Shown here: one piece after another, positions 41,289 to 51,154 of the stretch
Layout of the letters: the number at the start of each line of letters is the position of its first letter
Numbering within the stretch: position 1 is the stretch's first letter
Assembly (NCBI GenBank): GCA_046317875.1
Contig: JBKCVN010000011.1
Location: 1-64,000 of the forward strand
Reading direction: 5' to 3'
Origin: 2-01-FULL-41-14 sp046317875
Lineage (GTDB): Bacteria > Pseudomonadota > Alphaproteobacteria > UBA7879 > UBA5542
DNA: 64,000 nucleotides
The notes under the pieces: generated by a model
What the model was told of the DNA's origin: nothing
The model's input: only the letters and a program-made list of their open reading frames with translations
The model's database searches: none
Position numbers and translations under genes: made by a program

Positions 41289-44200
41289 ATGGACTGTAAA
41301 TCAAAAATCGATATTCTAGACCATCTTAAAAAGTCATCCTCTTACTCGGCCGTTTCTGAAAAATTTTTGTCTTTTTTCCTGGGAAAAATTCCATCGGAAG
41401 ATTTGAAGTTATATTCACCCGATAATTGGGCAGAACTTGGGTTGCGCTCGTTTCAATTTTGTGAACAGTCCTCTGGTTTGAAAATAGAAACCATCCCCCC
41501 ACATACGGGTAAAACGGGGACATCTGTTTTTATTTTTCAGAATCATCGCCCCTTTTTGATCGATTCTTTGTATGCGGGTCTTGTGGCCCAGAAGCAGCAT
41601 ATTTCCCTGTTTTCCCATTTAGTTCTGAAGCTGGAACGCCAGGGAAAAAAGATAGTTTCGCTGGAAAAAGGAAATGCCACCATCACTGAACAGGGCCTGG
41701 ATTCTTTTTTATACATTGAGTTAGAAGACACATTATCGGATGACCAACAGCAGGCGTTGGCAGAGTCCTTAAGAACCATCATGGGTGATGTAGAATTGGC
41801 GGTTAGGGATTGGCAACCCATGCGGCAAAAATTACATCAAGTGTGTGCCGATTATGAATATAATCAAGATCTGTCGGCGGTTGAAAAAAAAGAACAAGTT
41901 AACTTTCTAAAATGGCTAGATGAAGGGTTCTTCATCTTTTTGGGATATCGTTTTTGGCGAGCCACCAAAGATGAGCTGAAAGCTGTGGTTCCAGAAGAAT
42001 CCTTAGGGATTACCAAAAAAAACTTGCACAGCTTCTTTGGACCCGATGGCCAGACTGAAAAAAATATTTTAGAGCAAACTCTTTTGTTAAAGTCACATTT
42101 TAATGTGACGAAAACAATGGTTGAATCCAAGGTCCATCGGCCCGTGCCCATGGATGTGATTCGAATTACGGCCTGGGATCGGACCGGTCAGATCTGTGGA
42201 GAGCATCAGTTTTTTGGATTATTTACGGCGGCTTTTTATAATCGGCCTCTGCAAGATGTTCCCTGGATTCAAGAAAAGATTTCGAAGGTTCTAGAAAAAT
42301 CCCAAATTTCCCCTGATTGGTATGATGGCCGTCGGCTTATGTATGTTCTAGAATCATTGCCCCGTGACATCTTGTTCCAACTGACGCCTGAAACAATTTC
42401 GGAAACGGCCCATGCCATCATGGGCCTGAAAGAAAAACATAAAGTATCCTTATTTGTGTTGCGCGATTCTTTGGGGCATTTTTTGACAAGCCTTATCTAT
42501 GTTCCAGCCGATAGATATGGGGCTTCTTTAGTTCAACGTATGGGTCAAATACTTGCAGATTGTTATAAAGGGCTTGTGGTTTCATCGGAAAGTCATCTGG
42601 GAGGAGATTTATCCTTTGCCCGTATTCATTATCTTATTTCAACCGATTCCCACCCCCAGCATAAAATTGTATGCGATATTGCCAGCACAGAAATGTTGTT
42701 AGGAGACCTGTCTTTATCGTGGGGCGAACAGCTGAAGAAACGGGCGCAAGAATCATTAATATCCTGTGATTCGGGTATCGAATCTTTATTTTCTAGGGCT
42801 TACCAAGAACATTTCTCGGTGCTTGATGCTTTAAAAGATTTGCCCTTTATTCAAAAATCTTTGAAAACAGGATCAAAAACCATTCGGTTATACGAGATGC
42901 TGGACAATGAAGAAAAAGAAGTTCATTTAAAGATCTTCAGTCCCAGTTATCCTTTGTTTTTATCGGATATTTTTCCTAGTTTAGAAAATATGGGGCTGCG
43001 TATTTTGACAGAGGCCTCTTATCCATGCGGTGAGGGATCGGAGACTGTTTGGATTCATCACTTCAGAGCCTATCCTATTTCGTCTTTAGACCCTTTTGAA
43101 AAGGTTTATGATCATTTTATCGAGGTTCTAGAAAAAGTATTACATCGCAGCACGGAAGACGATTCTTTCAATCGCTTGGTGGTAGTGGCTAATTTATCTA
43201 GCCAGCACCTTTTGTTGGTACGGGCTTACTATCGTTATATGCGACAACTGGGCTGGCCGTATTTACGCCCAAACATCGTTTCTGCTTTTGAAAGATATCC
43301 TGTGGTTCTAAAAAAGCTAGGATCTCTATTTATGTCGCAGTTTGATCCTGAATGGCAAGCCGAGTCGACAGATGTGTTGTTGGGGGATATAAAAGAGGCC
43401 CTAAGCCGAATTGACAGTACGGAAGATGAAAATATTTTATCTTCTTTTTTGACGTTAATTCGCGCCACCCTTAGGACTAATTTTTTCCAAAAGGATTCCG
43501 AGGGTCGGCCCAAGAAATATGTATCCCTTAAATTTTCCCCCAGTTTGATTACGCCTTTAGAAGACACAAAACCATTATATGAAGTCTTTGTGTATGCCCC
43601 GTGGATGGAAGGGATTCACTTGCGCAGCGGGAAAGTGGCCCGTGGGGGGCTTCGATGGTCGGACCGACGGGGTGATTACCGTAAGGAAGTTCTGGAACTG
43701 ATGAAGGCCCAGTTGGTGAAAAATGCCGTGATTGTGCCCATGGGCTCAAAGGGTGGATTTTATGTAAAAACACCCATGGATCATCTGTCTTTTTCTCAAC
43801 GTCAGGAAGTGGGGATTGAGGGTTACAAAACCTTTATTCGCGGGTTATTAGATATAACAGATAATTTGGTTAACGGTCAGGTGGTTCCCCCAAATCAAGT
43901 AAAATGCAGAGATGAAGACGATCCCTATTTAGTAGTGGCGGCGGATAAGGGGACGGCTACCTTTTCCGATATAGCGAACGCATTATCGCAAGAATATGGT
44001 TTTTGGTTGGGGGATGCTTTTGCATCGGGTGGGTCCGCCGGGTATGACCATAAGAAAATGGGGATCACCTCCCGAGGAGCCTGGGAATCCATTAAGCGTC
44101 ATTTCCGTGAATTAGGAAAATCCATGGACTCTCCATTCACTTTAGCGGGTGTGGGGGATATGTCGGGAGACGTTTTTGGAAATGGGATGTTATTATCGGA

Positions 44201-45617
44201 TCAAATCAAACTGGTGGCGGCATTCAACCATGCCCATATTTTCATAGATCCTGCCCCCGATCCTGCGATTAGCTACCAAGAGCGCAAACGTCTGTTCCAA
44301 CTGCCCCGTTCCCAATGGTCAGATTATAATCCTGATCTTCTTTCAAAAGGAGGGGGGATTTACGATCGAAAATCAAAATCTATTAGCCTTTCACCAGAAG
44401 CCCAAAAGATCTTGGGTATCAGTACACATGAGATTAAGCCCGACCATCTGATTCAACATATTCTTAAGCTGACCGTTGATTTATTATGGTTTGGGGGTAT
44501 AGGGACTTATGTGAAATCTGCCACGGAAACAGACGAGGCGGTAGGAGATAGGGCAAATGATCTGGTGCGTATCAACGGCGACCAATTGGGGGCGGCCGTT
44601 GTGGGTGAGGGGGCAAACCTTGCCTTTACCCAAAAGGGTCGCATTGCCTATGCTATGAAGGGAGGCAAGCTCAATCGGGATTCGGTGGATAACTCGGCTG
44701 GGGTCGACTGCTCAGATCATGAAGTGAATATTAAAATCCTATTCCAAGGTATTATGAAAGCCGGCCATTTAGATGAACAGGGTCGAAATGAACTACTAAA
44801 AAGCATGACCGATGAAGTGGCTAGTTTGGTGGTGCGTCACAATTATTTGCAGACCCAAGCCATCAGTATGATTGAAAGTCGGGGATATAAGGCGTTGGCC
44901 CGACAGAATCGGTTGATTCGATTCTTTGAAGCCCAGGAAAGGTTGACGCGCGACCAAGAAGCGCTGCCGTCCGAAGAAGAGATAGAATCCAGAATCCAGC
45001 AGAAAAAAGGGTTAACGCGGCCTGAAATTGCGGTTTTGGTTTCCCACACTAAGTTATATTTGTACGAGAAAATTCTAGAATCGGATTTACCTAATGATCC
45101 GGCTCTTTATGGTCATTTGAAATCCTATTTTCCTAACGCTTTGCAGACTCGATACCCTTCATTTATTGACCAGCATCCTTTGAAAAAGGAATTGATCGCT
45201 ACCACCGAGGCGAATTTGTTGGTGAACCGACTGGGGGCATCATTTTTCTTTGAATTGGAACGCCATGCGGGTCTTGCCTTAGTTGAATTAATTCGCTTGT
45301 TTGTGACCATCAGAACGACATATGATTTAGACTGGTACTGGAATCGTATTGAAGAGTTAGATGGAAAGGTTTCTTATGGCGTGCAAAATCAGTTATTTAG
45401 TCTTTTGATTTTGTTTAGTGAACAGATGATCATCAGGTCATTAGAAAATCCCGATAGCGCATCCACGTTGGTAACAGAAACTCTATCCCCTCAGTCTCTC
45501 TCTATGTCCATATCCGAAAGTAATGTAGAAAAGTTGACTGCTTTATTAGAAAACAGTAAAGATATCAAGACTTTGCGATATGTTTTGATTCAACTTAAGG
45601 AAATTTTATGCCAGTAA
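41289..45617 (+). CDS. gdhB: Large NAD-specific glutamate dehydrogenase
   Basis: The 1442-residue protein belongs to the large NAD-GDH family (usually about 1550-1620 residues), so it is somewhat short, mainly in the N-terminal regulatory half. The catalytic domain spans about residues 760-1200. It includes HLRSGKVARGGLRWSDRRGD and VKNAVIVPMGSKGGFYVKTP, then ASGGSAGYDHKKMGITSRGA and GVGDMSGDVFGNGML of the Rossmann region. It converts glutamate to 2-oxoglutarate and ammonia, feeding carbon from amino acids to the TCA cycle, consistent with an amino-acid-based diet in a host. The start at 41289 has a weak ribosome-binding site. Confidence 0.95.
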   Translation: MDCKSKIDILDHLKKSSSYSAVSEKFLSFFLGKIPSEDLKLYSPDNWAELGLRSFQFCEQSSGLKIETIPPHTGKTGTSVFIFQNHRPFLIDSLYAGLVAQKQHISLFSHLVLKLERQGKKIVSLEKGNATITEQGLDSFLYIELEDTLSDDQQQALAESLRTIMGDVELAVRDWQPMRQKLHQVCADYEYNQDLSAVEKKEQVNFLKWLDEGFFIFLGYRFWRATKDELKAVVPEESLGITKKNLHSFFGPDGQTEKNILEQTLLLKSHFNVTKTMVESKVHRPVPMDVIRITAWDRTGQICGEHQFFGLFTAAFYNRPLQDVPWIQEKISKVLEKSQISPDWYDGRRLMYVLESLPRDILFQLTPETISETAHAIMGLKEKHKVSLFVLRDSLGHFLTSLIYVPADRYGASLVQRMGQILADCYKGLVVSSESHLGGDLSFARIHYLISTDSHPQHKIVCDIASTEMLLGDLSLSWGEQLKKRAQESLISCDSGIESLFSRAYQEHFSVLDALKDLPFIQKSLKTGSKTIRLYEMLDNEEKEVHLKIFSPSYPLFLSDIFPSLENMGLRILTEASYPCGEGSETVWIHHFRAYPISSLDPFEKVYDHFIEVLEKVLHRSTEDDSFNRLVVVANLSSQHLLLVRAYYRYMRQLGWPYLRPNIVSAFERYPVVLKKLGSLFMSQFDPEWQAESTDVLLGDIKEALSRIDSTEDENILSSFLTLIRATLRTNFFQKDSEGRPKKYVSLKFSPSLITPLEDTKPLYEVFVYAPWMEGIHLRSGKVARGGLRWSDRRGDYRKEVLELMKAQLVKNAVIVPMGSKGGFYVKTPMDHLSFSQRQEVGIEGYKTFIRGLLDITDNLVNGQVVPPNQVKCRDEDDPYLVVAADKGTATFSDIANALSQEYGFWLGDAFASGGSAGYDHKKMGITSRGAWESIKRHFRELGKSMDSPFTLAGVGDMSGDVFGNGMLLSDQIKLVAAFNHAHIFIDPAPDPAISYQERKRLFQLPRSQWSDYNPDLLSKGGGIYDRKSKSISLSPEAQKILGISTHEIKPDHLIQHILKLTVDLLWFGGIGTYVKSATETDEAVGDRANDLVRINGDQLGAAVVGEGANLAFTQKGRIAYAMKGGKLNRDSVDNSAGVDCSDHEVNIKILFQGIMKAGHLDEQGRNELLKSMTDEVASLVVRHNYLQTQAISMIESRGYKALARQNRLIRFFEAQERLTRDQEALPSEEEIESRIQQKKGLTRPEIAVLVSHTKLYLYEKILESDLPNDPALYGHLKSYFPNALQTRYPSFIDQHPLKKELIATTEANLLVNRLGASFFFELERHAGLALVELIRLFVTIRTTYDLDWYWNRIEELDGKVSYGVQNQLFSLLILFSEQMIIRSLENPDSASTLVTETLSPQSLSMSISESNVEKLTALLENSKDIKTLRYVLIQLKEILCQ

Positions 45618-46078
45618 AAAAGACCCGCCCATCTTCCTTTTGGTCGATGATGTGCCATTTATCTAGTTTACTAGGATTTCTGATTCCTGGTGCTTCTTTA
45701 ATTGCGCCCTTGATTATTTGGGGAATGAAGCGAGAACAAGATTCCCTTATTAATAAAAATGGCCAGAATGTTATTAACTTTGTGTTAAGTTTTTGGGTCT
45801 ATTCATTGGTCTTCTTTCTGATTGTTGGCCTATTTCTTCTGGGAATTTCAGTCTTCTTTGATTCGGGGCATTCTCCAAATGGCATCGTCCCATTGTTTTT
45901 AGGAGGGGGTCTTTTTTCCCTAGCATATCTAGTGAGCTATTTCTTGGCCCATCTAGCATTACCGATTTATGGTGGGATTAAAGCCCTAAATGCCGAAGTC
46001 TATCGCTATCCCCTTACCATTTCATTTCTGAAAGAACCGTCGGCCAATCTGACTGGTGGTAAATCTTCGGCCAAATAA
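45608..46078 (+). CDS. DUF4870-family membrane protein
   Basis: The 156-residue protein has three to four membrane segments and the DUF4870 pattern: MMCHLSSLLGFLIPGASLIA, PLIIWGMKREQDSLINKNGQ, NVINFVLSFWVYSLVFFLIV. The role of the family (Tic20-like membrane proteins) is unknown. The start overlaps the gdhB end by 10 bases and uses an AAGGA inside gdhB, so translational coupling is likely. Its end overlaps convergent miaA by 65 bases. Confidence 0.82.
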   Translation: MPVKKTRPSSFWSMMCHLSSLLGFLIPGASLIAPLIIWGMKREQDSLINKNGQNVINFVLSFWVYSLVFFLIVGLFLLGISVFFDSGHSPNGIVPLFLGGGLFSLAYLVSYFLAHLALPIYGGIKALNAEVYRYPLTISFLKEPSANLTGGKSSAK

Positions 46079-46928
46079 AATCAGGCTTAATTTGGTGACG
46101 AAACCAGGTGATTTGTCGCTTAGCATACTGGCGAGTTTTTTGTTGAATTTGTTCGATCATTTCTTCCTGGGATAAATAGCCTCTTAGATAGGCATAAATA
46201 TCTTCATATCCAATAGTTTTACAAGCGGTGGTTGAGGGAAGAATATGATTATCTTTAAGTTTTAAAACTTCTTTAATGGCCCCTTTATCAATCATTTGCT
46301 CGACCCGATTGTTAATTACTTTATGCAGGGCTTGACGGTCTGGCTCGATTAAAATCACTTTAATGGGGGATGGGAAAGAAATCTTTTTCTCGCGGGGTAT
46401 TTGTTGCCATTCCGCCAAAGGTTTTTTTGTAAATTGAATAACTTCAAGGGCCCTGAGGATACGATGCGTGTTGTGCGGATCAATCTGACTGGCGGTTAGT
46501 GGGTCTTGTGTCTTAAGAAGGTTAAACATATATTCAGGAGAATTTCCAGATAAAATCTCTGTCAGCTTTGCCCGCACATCAGGGGGGGTATCGGGGATGG
46601 GACTTAAGCCTTCTAACAGAGCGTTGATATAAAGACCTGTTCCACCCACAAAAACGGGGCAAGAAATGTCTTTTGTTTTCAGGTTATGTTCCACCAAAGT
46701 AAGCCATTTTCCAACGGAACCCCTTTCTGTCACTGAAAAAGAGCCATATAAAAGATGAGGGACTTTTTGCTGGTCAATTAAAAACGGCTGGGCTGATAAA
46801 ATTGGCAGTTCTTTGTAAAGCTGCATGCTATCTGCATTCAGCACGTGACCTTTTAAATGGCAGGCGATATCCAGTGCTAGGGCAGATTTTCCTGAAGCGG
46901 TCGGGCCACAAATAATATAGGTCGACAT
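46014..46928 (-). CDS. miaA: tRNA dimethylallyltransferase
   Basis: The 304-residue protein begins TYIICGPTASGKSALALDIA (P-loop), followed by LNADSMQLYKELPILSAQP and FVGGTGLYINALLEGLSPIP, then the zinc-free C-terminal helical part ending QKTRQYAKRQITWFRH. MiaA prenylates A37 of tRNAs reading codons beginning with U. ATG at 46928 is preferred; a TTG seven codons further upstream overlaps the ABC ATPase stop and is also possible. It is the last gene of the cobalamin-transport run, so its expression may partly follow the riboswitch, unless it has its own promoter. Confidence 0.94.
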   Translation of the reverse strand: MSTYIICGPTASGKSALALDIACHLKGHVLNADSMQLYKELPILSAQPFLIDQQKVPHLLYGSFSVTERGSVGKWLTLVEHNLKTKDISCPVFVGGTGLYINALLEGLSPIPDTPPDVRAKLTEILSGNSPEYMFNLLKTQDPLTASQIDPHNTHRILRALEVIQFTKKPLAEWQQIPREKKISFPSPIKVILIEPDRQALHKVINNRVEQMIDKGAIKEVLKLKDNHILPSTTACKTIGYEDIYAYLRGYLSQEEMIEQIQQKTRQYAKRQITWFRHQIKPDFIWPKIYHQSDWPTVLSEMKW

Positions 46929-46935
46929 GATAAGA

Positions 46936-47583
46936 TTATTTCTCTTCAAAGAGCATAACTGTTTCTTTCGAAAAAAAAGTTTGATGCTTTAATAACAGAA
47001 CTTGATTGCAATACTTTATAGCTAAGTTTTCTTGATGAAGCGATAGAAAAATCAAACCACCCACTTTTGCGTACTCATTTAAAATCTGCAGAGTAAGATC
47101 TTGATAGGTTGTATCCATGTGGCTGGTGATTTCATCTAAAATTATAATCTGATTATTTTTAATAAGAGCATATACTAAGAGAACCCTAGCTTTTTCACCA
47201 GCTGAAAGAGTCAAAAAATTTTGCGAGAGTAAGGGGGTGATCCCTAGGCGATCAAGAAGGGGATGCTGAGTTGAAAATAAGGGATTTTCGATCTGGAGTA
47301 TTTGCTGGGCGGACAAGGGCCAATGACAAATAGGGGTGGCGGGGATATAGGTGCGCAAAGAGGCCAATTGTTTTGCACTATAGGTTTTAATGTCTTGGGA
47401 CCCCCAGTATATGGTGCCCGTATAGGAAGGATTTAGTCTGGCAAGAACACGGAGAAAGGATGTTTTTCCTATCCCATTAGGCCCAAGAATACCCACCACC
47501 TGTCCTGTGGAAAAAGAAGCCGAGTAATGGCTGATCAAAGGTTTTTTATCAACAAACATGTGAAGGTTTTTAATATGGATCAT
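46936..47583 (-). CDS. btuD: ABC transporter ATPase, BtuD/FecE type
   Basis: The 215-residue ATPase has Walker A GILGPNGIGKTSFLRVLARL, signature LTLSAGEKARVLLVYALIKN, and Walker B IIILDEITSHMD. The signature is S-A-G-E rather than S-G-G-E, and the protein is shorter than FecE (about 255), but the core is intact. The ATG at 47583 overlaps the permease end by 14 bases. With the upstream genes it forms a B12 importer by context. Confidence 0.85.
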   Translation of the reverse strand: MIHIKNLHMFVDKKPLISHYSASFSTGQVVGILGPNGIGKTSFLRVLARLNPSYTGTIYWGSQDIKTYSAKQLASLRTYIPATPICHWPLSAQQILQIENPLFSTQHPLLDRLGITPLLSQNFLTLSAGEKARVLLVYALIKNNQIIILDEITSHMDTTYQDLTLQILNEYAKVGGLIFLSLHQENLAIKYCNQVLLLKHQTFFSKETVMLFEEK

Positions 47584-48538
47584 GTGATTTTTCTTTGTGA
47601 GTGAATGCAAAATATAAAAAGAAAGGGGCACCTAGTAATGCCGTAATGACGCCGATCTTCAGTTCGGTCTGGGTAGGGAGACAACGAATTAAAATGTCGG
47701 CCATTAGGCACAGAACCGCACCCCCCAAAGCCGAGGGGAGTAGCAACACGCTGGGCTTATGAGAAACATAAGGTCGAATCAGATGGGGAACGATTAATCC
47801 CACAAATCCAATGCTGCCTCCCAGGGCCGTTAGGGGGCCCACACACAAGGCCGTACCTATAATGATCATAGGAATTAATTTCTTCATGGAATATCCCAAG
47901 CTTATGGCCATGTCTTCCCCAAGGCTCAGGGCGTTTAAAGCCAAGCGATAACGCCATAAGATGAAAAATCCCATACTTAAAAAAGGAATAGACCAGAAGA
48001 TCACATCCAATGTCTCATGACTGAAAGACCCCATTAACCAAAACATGATTTCTAAATTTTTATAAGGGTTATCCGATAAATTAAGGGTTAAAGAAGTTAA
48101 CGCCATAAGGAGGCTGTTGAATCCTAGGCCCATTAAAATCAGGGTTAACATACAAGGGTGTTTTGATAACACATAGTATAACAAGGCCAGTAATAGGGCG
48201 GCCCCCAACAGGCCCCATAAAGGAACAAACAAGGTAGAAACACCCAGGCTAATAGCCAACACAGATCCAAAAGAGGCAGCGGAGGCAATACCTATTACAC
48301 CGGCATCTGCCAAAGGGTTTCTGAAAAAACCCTGAAGAGTGGCGCCCGTTAAACCCAAGAATCCCCCTGTTAAAATGGCTAAGAGGGTGCGGGGGAGGCG
48401 CATGGTTTCCAAAACTGCCCACCCAAGCTGAGGGTCTGTATACAAAAGAGAAAAGGGAACATCGCCCACACTCAATGATATGCCAAACAGCAAAACTAAT
48501 AATCCCCCTAGAACCCCATTCAGTTGTGTGTGTGTCAT
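47570..48538 (-). CDS. btuC: FecCD/BtuC-type permease for cobalamin
   Basis: The 322-residue protein has about ten membrane segments and the family motifs MRLPRTLLAILTGGFLGLTG, ATLQGFFRNPLADAGVIGIA and GGSIGFVGLIVPHLIRPYVS. Such permeases pass B12 or ferric siderophores across the inner membrane. The riboswitch upstream of the cluster makes cobalamin or a related corrinoid the likely substrate. It overlaps the binding-protein gene by four bases (ATGA). Confidence 0.9.
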   Translation of the reverse strand: MTHTQLNGVLGGLLVLLFGISLSVGDVPFSLLYTDPQLGWAVLETMRLPRTLLAILTGGFLGLTGATLQGFFRNPLADAGVIGIASAASFGSVLAISLGVSTLFVPLWGLLGAALLLALLYYVLSKHPCMLTLILMGLGFNSLLMALTSLTLNLSDNPYKNLEIMFWLMGSFSHETLDVIFWSIPFLSMGFFILWRYRLALNALSLGEDMAISLGYSMKKLIPMIIIGTALCVGPLTALGGSIGFVGLIVPHLIRPYVSHKPSVLLLPSALGGAVLCLMADILIRCLPTQTELKIGVITALLGAPFFLYFAFTHKEKSHDPY

Positions 48539-49287
48539 GATGTTGTGCCACTTGTGTTTATCATTTTTATTAACTCTATCAAAGCAGGAGGGTAGGGGGA
48601 AAGCGTAAGCTTATGGGGCAGGATCTGTAACCGAATCCCTTTCTTTTCTAATAAACTCCAAAGGGGATGAGGAGCGGCAGGATCTAAAAAGAACACAGCA
48701 ACCAGTGATGGCTGTATTAGGGATTCTAGGGAGTTATATGTCCACCCTTTCTTTTTTTCATACAGGTTTTCATAGGGCGTGGTTTTCAAAAGATCATTCA
48801 ACAAGGTACTGCCCCCGGGGCAAAGCCCTGCGCGGCCCCAAAAAACAGCTGTGGCTCGGGGCGTTTTTTGTGACAATTTCAGATCTTGAAGCCATGTTTC
48901 TGGTTTTCTTGAGCAGGGGAATAAACGCGAGAACAAATGAACCTGTTGTTCCAATTCCTGCAGAGACTGGGGATAGGATAAGGTGACGAGTTTAATTTTT
49001 CTGTCTTTACATATTTTCTCAATCAAAGGAGAAATGGGAGCATATCCAATTACCATTTTAAGGCTAGGGTGGAATAAAATTTCAGGTGATCCCTTATGGG
49101 TTCTGAGAGACTGGGCCTGTGAAGACACGAACGATAGCTGGGGGTCTTTAGCCAAATGGCTGACAGCATAAATGTCATCATGGTCTGCTAGGTCCACCAC
49201 CCATTGGTCAGCGCCCAAATCCAATGACAAAATGCTGGCGGCTAAGGGCAGAAAGAAAATACTAAAAATGAACGTGCATGCCCACAT
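48535..49287 (-). CDS. btuF: Periplasmic cobalamin-binding protein, BtuF-like
   Basis: The 250-residue protein has a signal peptide (MWACTFIFSIFFLPLAASIL) and the two-lobed helical-backbone SBP layout: a first lobe with HDDIYAVSHLAKDP and MVIGYAPISPLIEKICKDRK, then a second lobe with PRATAVFWGRAGLCPGGSTL. The ATG at 49287 fits GGCGAGAA upstream and the signal peptide. Longer frames start inside btuB. It overlaps the TonB receptor gene by 26 bases. Sequence is divergent from E. coli BtuF and the call rests on fold cues and context. Confidence 0.8.
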   Translation of the reverse strand: MWACTFIFSIFFLPLAASILSLDLGADQWVVDLADHDDIYAVSHLAKDPQLSFVSSQAQSLRTHKGSPEILFHPSLKMVIGYAPISPLIEKICKDRKIKLVTLSYPQSLQELEQQVHLFSRLFPCSRKPETWLQDLKLSQKTPRATAVFWGRAGLCPGGSTLLNDLLKTTPYENLYEKKKGWTYNSLESLIQPSLVAVFFLDPAAPHPLWSLLEKKGIRLQILPHKLTLSPYPPALIELIKMINTSGTTS

Positions 49288-51055
49288 AAAATTCTCGCCT
49301 AGGGGTTTGATATCCATATGTTTGTTCGTATCGTGTGTCAAAACAATTGTGAACCCTGCCAAAAACAGAAAAGCCTGGCTTTAATTCTTGTTTGATAGAG
49401 ATATGAGTTAAAAAATAATCTTTCAAAGGTTCTCCGGAATAGCTGCGTCGCCGGCCTATGTAATGTAATTCGGGGGTAATTTTTACATCGGGAAAAAGCT
49501 CATGTTCTAGGCGACCTTGGGCTTTGTGTTTAGGAAATTCGGGGTTCACATTTGCCTTTGAACAATTCAGGTTTGTGTAACCATAAGATAAAAAGAGTTT
49601 CCAATCATCCTGTGGTGTATAGGTCAGCTGGGATTCAAACCCCGAAATATAAGTTTTTCCAGGCAAATTGACCGTGCGGTATCGATTGTTTTCAAAAATA
49701 GCATGAATGGTTTTTTTTGTTTGAGTCCAAAACGGCGTTACCTGAAAAACAAGATTCTTGATAGGAAATTGTTTTTGAAGCGTGGCATCTATGGTTTGTG
49801 TTTGTTGGGGCTTAAGGGCAGGGTTCCCCTGTATGAAGGGATTGGTAATATACATCTCGTAATCGCTGGGGTTTAAAAAGCCCCTATGGATGCCAGCTTT
49901 TATAAGATGGGTGGTCGAGGTATGTGCTAAGCTGGCGGTGTAAGTTCCCTGTGAGCCCAATTTTTGATGTTGATCCAGGCGTGCCCCCACTTCTGCTGCC
50001 AGGTGGGGGGTGATCAAGATTTTTTGAAGACCACCGAGATGGGATAAAATAGCTGTTTTTTTCAAAAGGGGTGTGCTTTGAACGTGATGGGATTCAACGC
50101 CCCCCAACAGGGTAGACACTAATCGGGGAGAAAGCGTATAGGTGCCTTCGTATGTCGCCCCCGTCATTAGAATTTGAGAGACGGGAGTTTCTGTATATTT
50201 CAGTTTATGGTGGCTGGCGAATGTTCGGAAAAAATGATGGTGGGTGGGTAGGGTTTTTTCCAAGCCCACCCCTATTAAAGAAATATGATTCGTTTGATTG
50301 CCTTGGGGTTTGGGGCTTAGGTGTTGGGGATCCAGATCATATTTGGAGGCATGTTCGCTGGTTCTGCCCGAGAGATGAAGTATGGAATCATGATCCAGTT
50401 GGTGTTGAAGGCGTGTGGCCAGCTGGGTATTATACATGCGTCCCTTTTCCCCCAACTTGCGGCTGGACCCATATTGAGGCAGACCCTGATTCCTGAGTCC
50501 TTGGCCATGAATAACCCACTTCGTTGAGGGGGTCGTATGTTGGTGGGCAAGATGGCCATACCCTGTTTGAAAGCTGCCCACCTCCACGGTGGCTGAATTG
50601 GCTGAAGGCAAGAAAGGCGTTTCCATCAGTAAAAGGCCTCCACTGGAACCTTCCCCATATCGTACGCCGTGACTACCTGGTATGACTGACTTTAGTTGAG
50701 TGGTGCCTCCCCATAAGGGGGACAGATTAACATTCCCTGCCGTATCTTGAACGGGAACATCGTCGATTCTAAGTCTTGTATTACGGGAAGGTTGCCCCCG
50801 AAAACTGGCAGTACTAATCGCCCCTAAGCTGCCCATTTTTTTTAAATGAACACTGGGCAACGCCTCGAAGGCCTGGAGGGTAGCCGAGGGGGTGTTTTCA
50901 GTAGGCGGGGCAGAATAGCTTTGGGGATGAAGGTTGTCGTACCAAAGGCGCGTGCCCGAAATATCCAACACCACGGGATTTGCCTGAACAATACAAGTGC
51001 AGCACAAGAGCACAAGGTGAACAGTTAATAATTTAAACGACCAATTTTTTATCAT
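49262..51055 (-). CDS. btuB: TonB-dependent outer-membrane receptor, BtuB-like
   Basis: The 597-residue protein has a signal peptide (LLTVHLVLLCCTCIVQA) and a plug domain (FEALPSVHLKKMGSLGAIST, SFRGQPSRNTRLRIDDVPVQ). A 22-strand-type barrel follows, ending in the C-terminal aromatic residue (EFYVGMHVHF). It imports its ligand across the outer membrane using TonB energy. The N-terminal TonB box is not clear. A cobalamin riboswitch directly upstream identifies the ligand as B12 or a relative. No tonB, exbB or exbD is in the window. Confidence 0.9.
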   Translation of the reverse strand: MIKNWSFKLLTVHLVLLCCTCIVQANPVVLDISGTRLWYDNLHPQSYSAPPTENTPSATLQAFEALPSVHLKKMGSLGAISTASFRGQPSRNTRLRIDDVPVQDTAGNVNLSPLWGGTTQLKSVIPGSHGVRYGEGSSGGLLLMETPFLPSANSATVEVGSFQTGYGHLAHQHTTPSTKWVIHGQGLRNQGLPQYGSSRKLGEKGRMYNTQLATRLQHQLDHDSILHLSGRTSEHASKYDLDPQHLSPKPQGNQTNHISLIGVGLEKTLPTHHHFFRTFASHHKLKYTETPVSQILMTGATYEGTYTLSPRLVSTLLGGVESHHVQSTPLLKKTAILSHLGGLQKILITPHLAAEVGARLDQHQKLGSQGTYTASLAHTSTTHLIKAGIHRGFLNPSDYEMYITNPFIQGNPALKPQQTQTIDATLQKQFPIKNLVFQVTPFWTQTKKTIHAIFENNRYRTVNLPGKTYISGFESQLTYTPQDDWKLFLSYGYTNLNCSKANVNPEFPKHKAQGRLEHELFPDVKITPELHYIGRRRSYSGEPLKDYFLTHISIKQELKPGFSVFGRVHNCFDTRYEQTYGYQTPRREFYVGMHVHF

Positions 51056-51154
51056 TGTCCATGATTCATGTTGTTTCAAGTTATGGTCAGGTCGCGTATG
51101 AAAAAAGCATAAGATATTCACACAGAATTGATCCCTCCGATCAATTGCATAGGA

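Noticed and set aside
51126..51146. Hairpin after the B12 box as an intrinsic terminator
   Set aside because: The eight-pair stem is not directly followed by a T-run on the transcribed strand (nearest T6 is about 17 bases away), so transcription termination is unlikely.
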